Counted from the stretch's first letter, positions 8,832 to 17,527 are shown. The stretch: DNA of 64,000 bases from Acidobacteriota bacterium (GCA_016196035.1 JACPYM010000029.1:221244-285243), one strand, 5' to 3'. A program made the numbers and translations. Notes: generated by a model from the letters alone, not told the origin.

Positions 8832-11120
8832 ATTCGTGGTCATTGAAGAGCGGCGTCCAGTCGTCGTCGCCCAGTAATCCATCCACTGCTCACGAATCGC
8901 ATTGGTGCGCTCGATCAGTTCCTTGCTCGGCGTCGCGCCGTGCTCAACGATGACGACCATGCCGGTGTTGAATTTCTTTTGCGCATTTTCGACAGCGGGC
9001 AAACGCGGCCCTTCCGCCGCAATCACGTCTTGTATGGTCAGTTTCGTCCGGTCAGCTTTGAAGATCGGATGACCATTAGCATCGCGGCCTGCCGTCACCA
9101 GGTTTCGCAGGATGAAAAAGTCAGGCACTTCCGCTGGCGCGGCGAGACCCATCAAGTAAAGTTCGAGATACGACCAGCCCGTCGCGGGCACATAGTAATC
9201 GTCATCGAGTTGCGTATATGTGCCGTCAAAGTTGTCTTGCCACACGCCGCCGCCCATCGCCGAGGCTTCGGTCGGGCGCTGATAAGGGAAGGCCACCGGC
9301 GCGTGCAGTCCGCGCGCCCAATGCGTCGGGCCAAGCGGGATGGTCTCGCCATTCACTTTGGCCGAAACAAAGGCAGACCAGCGATGGCCCATCTCGTGCC
9401 CGATCTGCGACATCGCGTAGTTATAGGGCGGCATCCTGCCATCGGTTGACTTGCGACTGAGTTGATCCGTGTAAAAGGCCACGTTGTGATCGCTCGTATC
9501 CTTTGTGCCCGCTGGTGGGCGTTCCTGCCCTTGATTGGAGCCGATATAAACGGGCTGGACGAATTGCCATTGGAATCTGCCCGCACTGCAATAGGCATCC
9601 AAACCGCGCTGTGTTGCGCCAATGCCTGTCACCGCGCCGCCCGCCGGGCCGCCGCCCAAGGGGCCGGTGCTGGGCGTGCCCGCTTCCTGATTGTCTACGC
9701 GAAAGTCGGAGTAATAGGCCAGGAAATCAAATTTATCGCCCAGCGCTTTGATCACGGTGCAAGTCAAGTCACGCGGATTGGGTAAGGACAGGTAGTGAAA
9801 CGATTCGTAGAGCGCTGTGAAAGGCCCGTCCTGCCGCTTGATTGTAGAGAGGTCTACTTCTGGGCTGCGAATACCCGCGAGCGTTACCGTTTGAGGCGGC
9901 ACTTGGTCAACGGGTGGAGCGCCCGGTGCCTGGGCCTCGGCGAAGATGGCGATTTGATCTCCGGCTTTATACGTTGCGGGCAGCGTGCCTTGTAGTGTGA
10001 GCGTGTTGCCATTCACCTTCACACTCGCCGCGACGCCGGGGCCAGCGGCCAGATAACGCGCTGTGCCGCCGCCACGTCCGCCGCCGCCGCGCCCGCCTGG
10101 GCCAAGGCCGCGAATTGTCCAAGCAACATCTGGATTGGACGTAAGCACTGGCTTGTGGCTATCAAAAGAAACGCGATACGTGAGACCCGCCAAGCCCGCC
10201 TCGCCCTCCGGCAACACCGGCCCGCGCGTTTCCAACGTGACTTTCAAAAAGAGTCCGTCAACGGCTGATACTTTCACACTTTTGATGTCGAGGTGCGCGG
10301 CGACCGCCGGATTCTCTTCAGCCTTGAGCACGGCGAGTTCTTTTTCTACGCCCGCGTTGACCAGCGGATAAAGGCCGACAATCGCATCACGCGCGGCGAT
10401 GTCTTCGTAAGACAGTTCAATCGCGCCATCTTTCCATAGCACCGCTTGAAAGCGGTTCACGGTCGGCGTCCAAGTGAAATCCTGAATCCCGCCCACCGGT
10501 TCGGTCAGGCTCCAGGTAATGACCACGCGGTCGGCCAACTCTTTGACGTAGCGCGTGCCGGACATGCGCGGTTTGAAAAACACGCAAATCGCCGGTGTCG
10601 TATTGAGCAACGTGCGCGCCGCTTCCTGCAACTGCGCGAAGCGATCAATCGAAACGCCGCCGCCACGATTCGCTAATCCACCGGGGCCGCCCATACCGCT
10701 CGCATTTGGCGGCGCGCCAAAGCTAATTGATCCCGTCAGACCGACCGAAAGCGCCTCCCAACTTTTGCCGGAAAACGGAAAGGCGAAGTTGCGCAGCGTG
10801 ATTTGCGGATTCGTGATAGCCGCGCCGAATTCCGCGTCCCACTTGAGCGCCACATTTTCCGCGCGATAACCCGTTCCCTCTGGCGTGAAGCGCAGCGTGC
10901 GCCGCCCCAGATCGAACATATTCGCCTTGCCCAGCGCGCCCTCATTCAACTCCATCACGATCAAATCGCCCTGCGTGCGGATCGTGCCGATGGAGCGCCC
11001 CGGCTCTTGCCGTATCTGCGACTGTGCGGCGTTGTGATAAGGCAGCAGTCCGAACACGGACAACAACGTTACCAGCACGCTGAGCAATCCGCTGGTTAAA
11101 TAACCCCGGCGTTTTTTCAT
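8823..11120 (-). CDS. large exported protein with HEMGH zinc-peptidase-like motif
   Basis: 765 residues. A signal peptide or membrane anchor covers residues 8-32. The middle has beta-rich segments and a glycine-rich linker near residue 350. Near residue 575 the sequence 'MSQIGHEMGHRW' gives HExxH, the zinc-binding core of many metallopeptidases, followed by 'WQDNFDGTYTQLDDDYYVPATGWSYLELYLMGLAAPAEVPDFFI', a pattern seen in acidobacterial secreted proteins. A metzincin third ligand (HxxGxxH) is absent. Together with a downstream Glu (for example in 'YLELYLMGL') the motif could form a gluzincin site. An extracellular or periplasmic peptidase role is inferred, not shown. A ribosome site (AAGGAG) precedes the start. 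Confidence 0.72.
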   Translation of the reverse strand: MKKRRGYLTSGLLSVLVTLLSVFGLLPYHNAAQSQIRQEPGRSIGTIRTQGDLIVMELNEGALGKANMFDLGRRTLRFTPEGTGYRAENVALKWDAEFGAAITNPQITLRNFAFPFSGKSWEALSVGLTGSISFGAPPNASGMGGPGGLANRGGGVSIDRFAQLQEAARTLLNTTPAICVFFKPRMSGTRYVKELADRVVITWSLTEPVGGIQDFTWTPTVNRFQAVLWKDGAIELSYEDIAARDAIVGLYPLVNAGVEKELAVLKAEENPAVAAHLDIKSVKVSAVDGLFLKVTLETRGPVLPEGEAGLAGLTYRVSFDSHKPVLTSNPDVAWTIRGLGPGGRGGGGRGGGTARYLAAGPGVAASVKVNGNTLTLQGTLPATYKAGDQIAIFAEAQAPGAPPVDQVPPQTVTLAGIRSPEVDLSTIKRQDGPFTALYESFHYLSLPNPRDLTCTVIKALGDKFDFLAYYSDFRVDNQEAGTPSTGPLGGGPAGGAVTGIGATQRGLDAYCSAGRFQWQFVQPVYIGSNQGQERPPAGTKDTSDHNVAFYTDQLSRKSTDGRMPPYNYAMSQIGHEMGHRWSAFVSAKVNGETIPLGPTHWARGLHAPVAFPYQRPTEASAMGGGVWQDNFDGTYTQLDDDYYVPATGWSYLELYLMGLAAPAEVPDFFILRNLVTAGRDANGHPIFKADRTKLTIQDVIAAEGPRLPAVENAQKKFNTGMVVIVEHGATPSKELIERTNAIREQWMDYWATTTGRRSSMTTNSK

Positions 11121-11310
11121 GACATCTCCTTCGCTTGGTTACATCCAGATGGGAACTTGCCGACAGCGCGGCCACACTGTGCACGCGCGCCGCGTCCCGC
11201 AAGCTGCTACAGTAAGACATCTATTGAGACCGTGCGTCTTGTATGCTTGTAAGTTGGCATGTACCGGCTTAGAGCGGTTTGCAATTGCGTTTACGGGAGC
11301 GCGTTGTGCT

Positions 11311-11406
11311 GGGACGGTACCGCGCGCGTGAGCAAGCGGGGCCTGTGCGATTCGACCAATGGCGTAAGCTTGACGCGCCGCTTGCTCACGCGCGCGGTAC
11401 CGTCCC
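11311..11406. repeat. long hairpin repeat, family A copy 1
   Basis: Perfect inverted repeat with 29-base arms at 11311-11339 and 11378-11406 around a 38-base centre. The arm core is GGTACCGCGCGCGT followed by (G/C)AGCAAGCGG. A second, inverted copy lies at 12326-12424. The two differ by one base in the arm core and at the outer ends, and their centres are related (ATTGGTC, GCGTCAA in reversed order). It fills most of the 358-base gap between the exported HEMGH protein and the next gene; nothing else is visible in that gap. Confidence 0.85.
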
Positions 11407-11478
11407 GCTGCGCGGCTTTTCCCATACACTGATGTGAAAACCGATCTAATTGGCTGAGGCGCGCTGCCACAGTTGCGG

Positions 11479-12285
11479 TTACGGTTGACGCGCGCCTTTG
11501 ATGAAGACCGCCAGTCGCGCCGCAGACGCCAGCGCGGCTTGTCCGCAGGCTTCGGCTTCAACGCAGTGGCTGAGCTTGACCGTGGCCTGCGCTTGTTCCA
11601 GATAAACATTGCGCGGTGGGTCGTCGCGCGTGAACAGTCGGAAGCGCCCGCCATCGTAGCTGCGTTCCCAGCCGCGCAAATAGGCCAGCATCCCCGCGTC
11701 GGCTTGAGCGTCGTAGCGCAGTACAGCGCGTTTGCCATCGGCCAGTGCCAGCGTCTCAACCACTGTGTTGCCGCCTTCCGCGCGCAACATCACCAGTTGC
11801 TGGCCCGCCTCATCCACGGCGGCCAGCTTGAGAATGCCGGGAATGAGGAAGCGTAATTGCAGTTTGCCGTTTTCGACCGGCACTGCGACAACGGTTTCCT
11901 CTTGCAGCGCCCACACCGTCTTGCCATCCGGCGACAGCAGCGGCGCGTGGTACGCCTCCGCGAAGGTCAGGCGGCGCGCCAAGCCCTGTTGCAAGTCGGT
12001 GACGAGCCAGATGTCGCCGCGCAGGCGGTCTTCTTCTTCCTCAGCGCCTTTCAAGGCATCGGGCAGCACCGTCAAACCAAAAAAGCGCAACAACCGCAGC
12101 GTGAAGCTTTCGGGTGCGCGCGGCGCAGGCGTGGGAGTAGGCGTTGGCGTGGCTTTCACCTGGGCAGATTTGGCAGGCGGATTGCCGTTTGGTTTTTTTG
12201 TCGCTGGTGTTTGCGCCCAAGGTGTGGCGGGTGCGGCAAGCAACAACGCGATCACCCAGAAACACCAGAAACATAAGATACGCAT
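11479..12285 (-). CDS. exported protein with WD40/TolB-like beta-propeller segments
   Basis: 268 residues from the ATG at 12285, which has AAAGGA 7 bases upstream. A hydrophobic signal segment ends near 'PWAQ', followed by a Lys/Pro/Thr linker (PTPTPTPAP). The rest has propeller-like blades: 'DIWLVTDLQQGLARRLTF', 'APLLSPDGKTVWALQEETVVAVPV', 'VDEAGQQLVMLRAEGGN'. 'LLSPDGKTV' is typical of PD40/WD40-like repeats. About three to four blades are present, fewer than a full propeller. It may be a sensor or scaffold in the periplasm; no enzyme motif is seen. The gene is flanked on both sides by inverted copies of hairpin family A. Confidence 0.65.
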   Translation of the reverse strand: MRILCFWCFWVIALLLAAPATPWAQTPATKKPNGNPPAKSAQVKATPTPTPTPAPRAPESFTLRLLRFFGLTVLPDALKGAEEEEDRLRGDIWLVTDLQQGLARRLTFAEAYHAPLLSPDGKTVWALQEETVVAVPVENGKLQLRFLIPGILKLAAVDEAGQQLVMLRAEGGNTVVETLALADGKRAVLRYDAQADAGMLAYLRGWERSYDGGRFRLFTRDDPPRNVYLEQAQATVKLSHCVEAEACGQAALASAARLAVFIKGARQP

Positions 12286-12325
12286 CACCAATTCCTTTCA
12301 CTTCGATACAGAAAAAACTACAGCG

Positions 12326-12424
12326 CAGAGACGGTACCGCGCGCGTCAGCAAGCGGTGCGTCAAATCAGGCGGATTGGTCTAACGTCAAGCCGCCGCTTG
12401 CTGACGCGCGCGGTACCGTCTCTG
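12326..12424. repeat. long hairpin repeat, family A copy 2
   Basis: Perfect inverted repeat with 31-base arms at 12326-12356 and 12394-12424. It belongs to the same family as 11311-11406 and lies in opposite orientation. It begins 33 bases after the stop of the WD40-caspase gene, reading along that transcript, and could serve as its terminator or 3' stabiliser. Confidence 0.85.
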
Positions 12425-12456
12425 TGGCCGTCTCCATAACCCAACTGTAAACTGAG

Positions 12457-15408
12457 CTAACGTCTGGTCACGACATAAAGCGGGAACGTTTTGAAGCCCG
12501 GCGGCAATTCAAACGTCGCGTGTTGCCGGTTGTTGGTCAACGCCAGGACGCGCTGGGTGAGCCAGCTTCCCAGTTTGTCCACGTAAACCAACCCGCCGCC
12601 TGTGCTCACCTCCGGGTTTCCGTTCAAGCCTTCGAGCAAGGCCCAAGTGAAAGCGCCGTGGCCTTTGTCGCGCAGTTCCTCGGCCTTTTCGTCATTGGAG
12701 GAAGCCGCGAAAAAGACGACGCCTTTGTAGGTGCTTTTCAATTCCTTGAGCGCTTGGGTCAGCCCGCCGCCGCCTTTCTGTTTGCCGGTTCCCGAAGCGG
12801 CGGCGGCGCGGCAGGAATCAATAAAGAGAAACGGCTTGGTGCCATTGACCGCCGTCAACCCGTCGAGCAGCGTGCTCCATTTCACGTCGAACAGTTCTGG
12901 CTCTTCGTTGGCATCGTGTTCGTGCGCGTAAAAGAAATAGTTCTGTTTGCCGTCCAATCCGCCGTGCCCCGACAAATACAACATCACCACATCGCCTTGT
13001 TTGGTGTTTTCGCGCAACCAGCGCAGGCCGCGAATGATTTCGGTGCGTGTGGCCTGCTCGTTGGCGAGCACTTTGGTGTGGACTTGATTGAATAACTGAC
13101 CTTGTTGCGCCTGAAAGCGCGCGGCGATTTCGGCGGCATCCTTGTCGGCGAAATCCAGCTTGAAGGCGGGCTGTTTGTAGCTGGCGATGCCGACCGCCAG
13201 CAGGACGAGGTTGGGTTTGTCCTCATCACTGCCTTTGCCGGTATACGTGACCTTGCGCAATTCGGGCAACGATTCAGCCTTGCCATTCGAGGCAATCACG
13301 GCCAGCGTATTCGCGCCCGTTTGCAAGCGCACCTGCATTTCGACCTGACTGCCGTTGAGCGCGGCCACCTGCGCGCCGTTAAGCAGCAGCTTCATTTCAG
13401 CGGGCGGCAACGCGACGGGCGAGGCGCGTTTGGCGACGGCCTTGATCGTCAGCATTTCGCTCGCGGTGACGCTCTCTTCACGTTCGGGCGCGGTGATGAC
13501 GACCACCGGCGGCAGCAACGTCAGCACATCTGGCGTGCTGTTGTTGTTGTTGGCGGCAAAGCTGGCCCCGCGCTTTTCATTCGCCGTCTTGAGCGCGAGT
13601 TCCAGATTGCCGCGCGTGCGCAGGTATTCGTTGACGACATCGGGGCGATAGAACTGCTCTTTGAATTGTGAGGCGGGGAAATAGTCTGCGGCTTGGTCTA
13701 TGCCGTGATTGACGTGCCAGCCGATGTAGCGGTCGCCGTTGAGGCTGGCGGTGTAATAACCCTGTGGCGTCCAGGCGACCCATTCGTTGTCTTGCGCGAC
13801 AAAGATTGAGAGCAGCGGTTTGACCTCCTTTTCTTTAGACTCCAAATCCCATAGTCGAATCGTCTGGTCAGCAGAGCCTGATACCAGTGTGCGATTGTCG
13901 GGCGAGACCGCCACTGCCCGAACATCACCAGTGTGACCAACGAATTCGCGCAGCTTTTTGCCCGTTTGCATTTCGTAAAGTGTAAGAAAGCCACTAGCGG
14001 CCCCGCTCACGACCTGTTGCCCGTCACGGGTGAAACTAAAACAGTGATGAACAAAACCAGAGGACGAATTTCGAGAGATTGTGCGTTCGACCTTGCCATT
14101 GCGTAGAATTTGCAAATTTGGGTCTGAGTCGTTGATTGTCTTAAGTGAGTAAGAACCAGTGCTGACATTCGCGCGTGTAAAGGCCGTTTCATCCTGAGGA
14201 GTGCTGTCGAGGTTCACTTTATAGCCTGTGTTAGTCTGGAACACGATGCTGCGCTGTAAGGGCCTACGTTGATTAGCATCTTTATCATCATCATCATCAT
14301 TCTCGTTACCGAAAGCAATGGACTGGCTATCGTGAGCAAAACCGACTGCAAAAACCCTTTGCCCTTTTCCTGCAAGCATATGGGCGATTTGGCCGTTCTC
14401 AGGATTCCAAAGGTAGATTGGGAAGTTAGCCCCCCCAGCAGTCGCCACCAGTTTACCACTAGGTGAAAAAGTGGTAGCGCGGACGATATTGTCGTGTTTG
14501 CCAAATCCCGTCACAATCGCGCCAGAAGGAAAAGCCAGTACATAACAGTTATAGCTGGGACCTTCACCGAACCCGGAAAGCAGGCGGCTACCATCAGGAC
14601 TAACTGAGATGCTGAGTACTTGTGCCCCTTGCTGAGATAGCTCCTTAATGAATTCACCCGTATGTGCATCCCAAAGCAGAACTCTTTTATCACCACCAGA
14701 GAATAAGAAACGCCCATCCGGTGAAAAGGCGACGCTGCTAACGTGGTCACTGTGTTTGTTCTCCAGGTCTTTGATCAGCGTGCCGTGTGCCGCGTCCCAA
14801 AGCTTTAACGTATAGTCATAGCTACCAGTCGCGATCTGTTTGCCATCAGGTGAAAATGCAACAGCGTAGATTTCTTTGGTATGTCCGCGTAACGGTGGGT
14901 ATGCCTCTTTTATTGGGTTCGCAACGAGGTCCCATATACGCGCGGTGTGGTCGCCGCTACCAGAAACTAAATAACGTCCATCTGGCGAGAAGGCGAGCGC
15001 AAGGATAATGTTGTCATGCCCTTTAAGTAACGTACCAACGACTGCGCCTGTACGGAAGTTATGTAGCCGAATAGCGGAGGCATTCGCCCGGTCCCCTACA
15101 AGCAATCCGCCAACCGCCAAATATCGCTCATCCGGTGATAGTGCCATCGCATAAATTTTCCCTTCGATACCATCGCCGATTTCCCCTTGAATGGTGCGGG
15201 CCAGCCGCCCGGTTTCGACATCCCAGACACGAATTACTTTGTCTTCTCCGGCAGAGATCAGATATTTGCCGTCGCGCGTGAAAATCACTTTCCAGATAGT
15301 GGATGTGTGGCCGCCAGTATTGAGCACCAGACGCGGGTCGTCGGCACGAGCGCAGACGGCGGCGGCGAGCAGCAAGAGCCAGAAGGAATGAAGGGGGATG
15401 TGTTTCAT
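12457..15408 (-). CDS. exported WD40-repeat protein with C-terminal caspase-like (C14) peptidase domain
   Basis: 983 residues. A signal peptide spans 1-22 (ends AVCARA). WD40 blades follow over about 30-370 and 465-570, with typical ends 'VIRVWDVETG', 'TARIWDL', 'TLKLWDAAHG', 'RVLLWDAHTG', 'PIYLWNPENG', 'TIRLWDLESK'. An Ig-like linker comes next. The last about 250 residues are a caspase fold: 'LVLLAVGIASYK', the catalytic His in 'MLYLSGHGG' (about residue 816) and the catalytic Cys in 'FLFIDSCRAAA' (about 865). Both dyad residues are present, so the enzyme should be active, with Arg/Lys or other P1 preference unknown. A low-complexity Asp run (DDDDDKD) interrupts one blade. A propeller sensing a ligand and gating the protease is a plausible model. 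The signal peptide places it outside the cytoplasm. Confidence 0.9.
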   Translation of the reverse strand: MKHIPLHSFWLLLLAAAVCARADDPRLVLNTGGHTSTIWKVIFTRDGKYLISAGEDKVIRVWDVETGRLARTIQGEIGDGIEGKIYAMALSPDERYLAVGGLLVGDRANASAIRLHNFRTGAVVGTLLKGHDNIILALAFSPDGRYLVSGSGDHTARIWDLVANPIKEAYPPLRGHTKEIYAVAFSPDGKQIATGSYDYTLKLWDAAHGTLIKDLENKHSDHVSSVAFSPDGRFLFSGGDKRVLLWDAHTGEFIKELSQQGAQVLSISVSPDGSRLLSGFGEGPSYNCYVLAFPSGAIVTGFGKHDNIVRATTFSPSGKLVATAGGANFPIYLWNPENGQIAHMLAGKGQRVFAVGFAHDSQSIAFGNENDDDDDKDANQRRPLQRSIVFQTNTGYKVNLDSTPQDETAFTRANVSTGSYSLKTINDSDPNLQILRNGKVERTISRNSSSGFVHHCFSFTRDGQQVVSGAASGFLTLYEMQTGKKLREFVGHTGDVRAVAVSPDNRTLVSGSADQTIRLWDLESKEKEVKPLLSIFVAQDNEWVAWTPQGYYTASLNGDRYIGWHVNHGIDQAADYFPASQFKEQFYRPDVVNEYLRTRGNLELALKTANEKRGASFAANNNNSTPDVLTLLPPVVVITAPEREESVTASEMLTIKAVAKRASPVALPPAEMKLLLNGAQVAALNGSQVEMQVRLQTGANTLAVIASNGKAESLPELRKVTYTGKGSDEDKPNLVLLAVGIASYKQPAFKLDFADKDAAEIAARFQAQQGQLFNQVHTKVLANEQATRTEIIRGLRWLRENTKQGDVVMLYLSGHGGLDGKQNYFFYAHEHDANEEPELFDVKWSTLLDGLTAVNGTKPFLFIDSCRAAAASGTGKQKGGGGLTQALKELKSTYKGVVFFAASSNDEKAEELRDKGHGAFTWALLEGLNGNPEVSTGGGLVYVDKLGSWLTQRVLALTNNRQHATFELPPGFKTFPLYVVTRR

Positions 15409-15440
15409 CGGGTTTTACCTCACACAAAAATTGCGAAGCC

Positions 15441-15648
15441 TTTGGAGTGCGGCGGCTCGACGCCGCTTTGTTATACCACTCGCGCAGCCCAGCCGCTGGC
15501 GGTCACCAACTGCTTCCGCTTCTCTCGTTCGCTGGTGCAGAGCGGGAAGCCTCGTTCGCTGGTGCAGAGCGGGAAGCCTCGTTGTTCGGCCAAACGGCGC
15601 CATCACGAAGCGGCGTAACAAAGCGGCGTCGAGCCGCCGCACTCCAAA
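15441..15648. repeat. hairpin family B copy 1 (RAYT-associated)
   Basis: Perfect 33-base arms at 15441-15473 and 15616-15648 (outer end TTTGGAGTGCGGCGG, inner end CGCCGCTTTGTTA). The 142-base centre contains a 27-base direct repeat at 15524-15550 and 15551-15577 with a partial third copy, so the centre has also been expanded by tandem duplication. Confidence 0.88.
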
Positions 15649-15744
15649 AGAGCCGCCGCACTCCAAAAGAGCCGCCGCACTTCAAAAGAGCCGCCGCACT
15701 CCAAAAGAGCCGCCGCACTTCAAAAGAGCCGCCGCACTTCAAAA
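15631..15744. repeat. six tandem copies of a 19-base unit
   Basis: Six consecutive units GAGCCGCCGCACT(C/T)CAAAA at 15631, 15650, 15669, 15688, 15707 and 15726. They differ only at the C/T position, in the order C, C, T, C, T, T. The unit equals the outer end of hairpin family B, so the array arose by repeated copying of the palindrome end. It lies directly downstream of the RAYT stop codon. Confidence 0.92.
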
Positions 15745-15763
15745 GAGGAGGTGCGCACCAAAG

Positions 15764-16312
15764 TTAAAAGTCATCTAGCACTTTTACGGCATCTGTTTTG
15801 AAACTGTAAATCGTCCGCACCATGGCTGGTGTCGCCGTGCGCTCGAACCAGGCAGCGGAACCCCAACGGTATTGATTGGCGATGGGAACCAAGCCGTGTT
15901 TGACCGGGTTCTGATGCACATAATTCAAGCGCGCCAGATACGATTTCTCGAACGTCAGTTTCGTATCCCAATAGTTGAACCAGACGACACGGCCCGGTTT
16001 GTTGACCAGCTTGTTTAATTCGCGCGCCGTTTCAGAGTGCAAATGGTCTACCAGGTTTTTCAAGTTCTGCGCGCCGGCTGCGCTGCGGGCGACAAAGTGA
16101 TAATGGTTGCTGAAGACCGCCCAAGCCTCCAATTGCCAGCCTTTTTCTTTGGCTAGGGTCAGCAGTGAGCTTTCCAGCAAATCCAACGCTGCCGGCGTTT
16201 TGAATAAATGCTGTTTGTAAATCGTCGTCCCTGTAAGCATAAACACTCCGTCTGACCCCAACCGGTGCAACGGCGCATGCGGCCAATCTTTGCTGGGTTG
16301 TAGCTCTTCCAT
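15764..16312 (-). CDS. REP-associated tyrosine transposase (RAYT, IS200/Y1 type)
   Basis: 182 residues, the usual size for the family. Visible hallmarks: 'FMLTGTTIYKQHLF' at the N-terminus, the metal-binding HUH-type motif in 'VFSNHYHFVA' (about residues 68-77), and the catalytic Tyr region 'ARLNYVHQNPVKHGLV' followed by 'YRWGSAAWF'. These single-strand DNA transposases cut at palindromic REP elements. The gene is intact. Its ribosome site (AGGGGA, 7 bases upstream) is formed partly by the end of the flanking palindrome. Matching palindromes lie on both sides. It is probably domesticated in the sense of known RAYTs: it moves or maintains the palindromes rather than itself. Confidence 0.93.
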   Translation of the reverse strand: MEELQPSKDWPHAPLHRLGSDGVFMLTGTTIYKQHLFKTPAALDLLESSLLTLAKEKGWQLEAWAVFSNHYHFVARSAAGAQNLKNLVDHLHSETARELNKLVNKPGRVVWFNYWDTKLTFEKSYLARLNYVHQNPVKHGLVPIANQYRWGSAAWFERTATPAMVRTIYSFKTDAVKVLDDF

Positions 16313-16323
16313 TTGGATGTCCC

Positions 16324-16518
16324 CTTTGGAGTGCGGCGGCCCGACGCTGCTTTGTTAGGCCACTTGATTTTTACGAACCACGATTGTTGGCGGAACCTCC
16401 CGCGTGCCAGCCATGCGCATTTGCGGTGAGGTCAGACAGCCGGAAGCAAGGCTGGTTTTCCCATTCGCTCAATCGCTAAGTGGAGTGACAAGGCGTCGTC
16501 GAGCCGCCGCACTCCAAA
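16324..16518. repeat. hairpin family B copy 2 (imperfect)
   Basis: Imperfect inverted repeat, arms about 40 bases at 16324-16363 and 16479-16518, with several mismatches in the inner half; the outer CTTTGGAGTGCGGCGG is conserved. It lies between the RAYT start and the stop codon of the membrane protein gene, which is at 16522, only 4 bases from the arm. Confidence 0.78.
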
Positions 16519-16521
16519 GAG

Positions 16522-17427
16522 TTACGGCACCACGCACGGCCCGGCAGGCAGGAGGTGCGCTAGTGCGTCGTAGCGAATGATCTGGGTTTTCTTTACGTCT
16601 TTTTGTGGACGGGTGACCAGCTTGCGCTGGATGACTGGCGTGTCGCCGCACGGGTCAGCACCGCGCACCAGCCATGTCACACCCTCTTTGCCTTCCCAAA
16701 CCAGCCAGGCTTCCTGCCCGTCTTTCAACGTTTCGACGCCGCCCAGATCGGCGACTTTGGGCAGCGATTTGTCTACGATAAGCACGCCGTAATTGACCGG
16801 CAGCAACAGAAACTGGATGGCAACCAAGAGGCCGAGCAACAAACATCCCGCCCGCGACCACGCGGTTTGCGCGGCCAGACGGCGCGCCGCCAAGCACAGG
16901 CTGCCCGTCAACAGCAGGCCCGCCGTGAGCACGGTGAAATAGAACGCCGCCTTGTTGGCATCGAACAGCACCTCGCGCAAGCCCTGCGCCGCGGGCACGC
17001 AATCGGCCAGCAACAGATTGTGCAACGCGAAACAGTGGCGCATGAGGACTTGAATCAATAGCACGGCAATCACGACGCCCAGCCACGCCAGCCGCCCCGG
17101 TTGCGCCCACCACGCGGCTACGCGCCCGCCCTGCGTGCGTAACCACGCCACGCGCCCCAGCAGCCATCCCAGCAAGAGAAACGGCAGACTCACGAGCACG
17201 ACGTTGGGCAGCAGCGAGGCGAAGAAGATTAGAAAGCGCGCGCCGGTGAACACATACCGTTCATCAAGCACACTCAAATCCGTCCCTACGCCGAGCGTGG
17301 TCAGATGAAAGCGCAAGGCCAGATAACCGGCGGCATAGAGCGCAAAACTGCCGAGCGTGGCGTAACCAGCCCAACCGCTCGACAACTCTTTCAGCTTGGC
17401 GGTCAACTCGTCGTAGGTATTCGTCAT
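16522..17427 (-). CDS. polytopic membrane protein, unknown function
   Basis: 301 residues from the ATG at 17427 (MTNTYDELTAKLKEL...). Five to six hydrophobic segments: about 20-40, 60-90, 105-125, 150-180, 195-215. A C-terminal soluble part has 'VIVDKSLPKVADLGGVETLKDGQEAWLVWEGKEGVTWLV'. I recognise no family. The C-terminal part looks like a small beta domain facing one side of the membrane. The next gene is the RAYT element, so the function cannot be read from context. The 5' extension to 17538 lacks coding character and is not used. Confidence 0.62.
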   Translation of the reverse strand: MTNTYDELTAKLKELSSGWAGYATLGSFALYAAGYLALRFHLTTLGVGTDLSVLDERYVFTGARFLIFFASLLPNVVLVSLPFLLLGWLLGRVAWLRTQGGRVAAWWAQPGRLAWLGVVIAVLLIQVLMRHCFALHNLLLADCVPAAQGLREVLFDANKAAFYFTVLTAGLLLTGSLCLAARRLAAQTAWSRAGCLLLGLLVAIQFLLLPVNYGVLIVDKSLPKVADLGGVETLKDGQEAWLVWEGKEGVTWLVRGADPCGDTPVIQRKLVTRPQKDVKKTQIIRYDALAHLLPAGPCVVP

Positions 17428-17527
17428 AGCAACTCTTGAGGCATTGCTGGGGCCAGGGAACAGACTACCGAGAGCGAGCCAAAGATTAGTGCGCGTCCGG
17501 TAAAATCGCAATGCTTGGGACTGAAGC

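Larger units (their letters stand above)
15441..16518. mobile_element. RAYT transposase gene with its flanking REP-like palindromes
   Basis: A unit made of the RAYT gene (15764-16312) and palindromes sharing the same end sequence (CTTTGGAGTGCGGCGG) on both sides: 15441-15648 downstream and 16324-16518 upstream, plus a 19-base tandem array between the gene and the downstream palindrome. RAYT proteins are known to act on REP/REPIN palindromes, so the palindromes are the expected substrate. A further copy of the same end sequence stands alone at 43734-43836. The limits given are the outer ends of the palindromes; target duplications were not found. Confidence 0.75.

Noticed and set aside
15631..15744. 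CRISPR array
   Set aside because: The 19-base units are directly adjacent with no spacers, and the unit is a palindrome end; no cas genes nearby.
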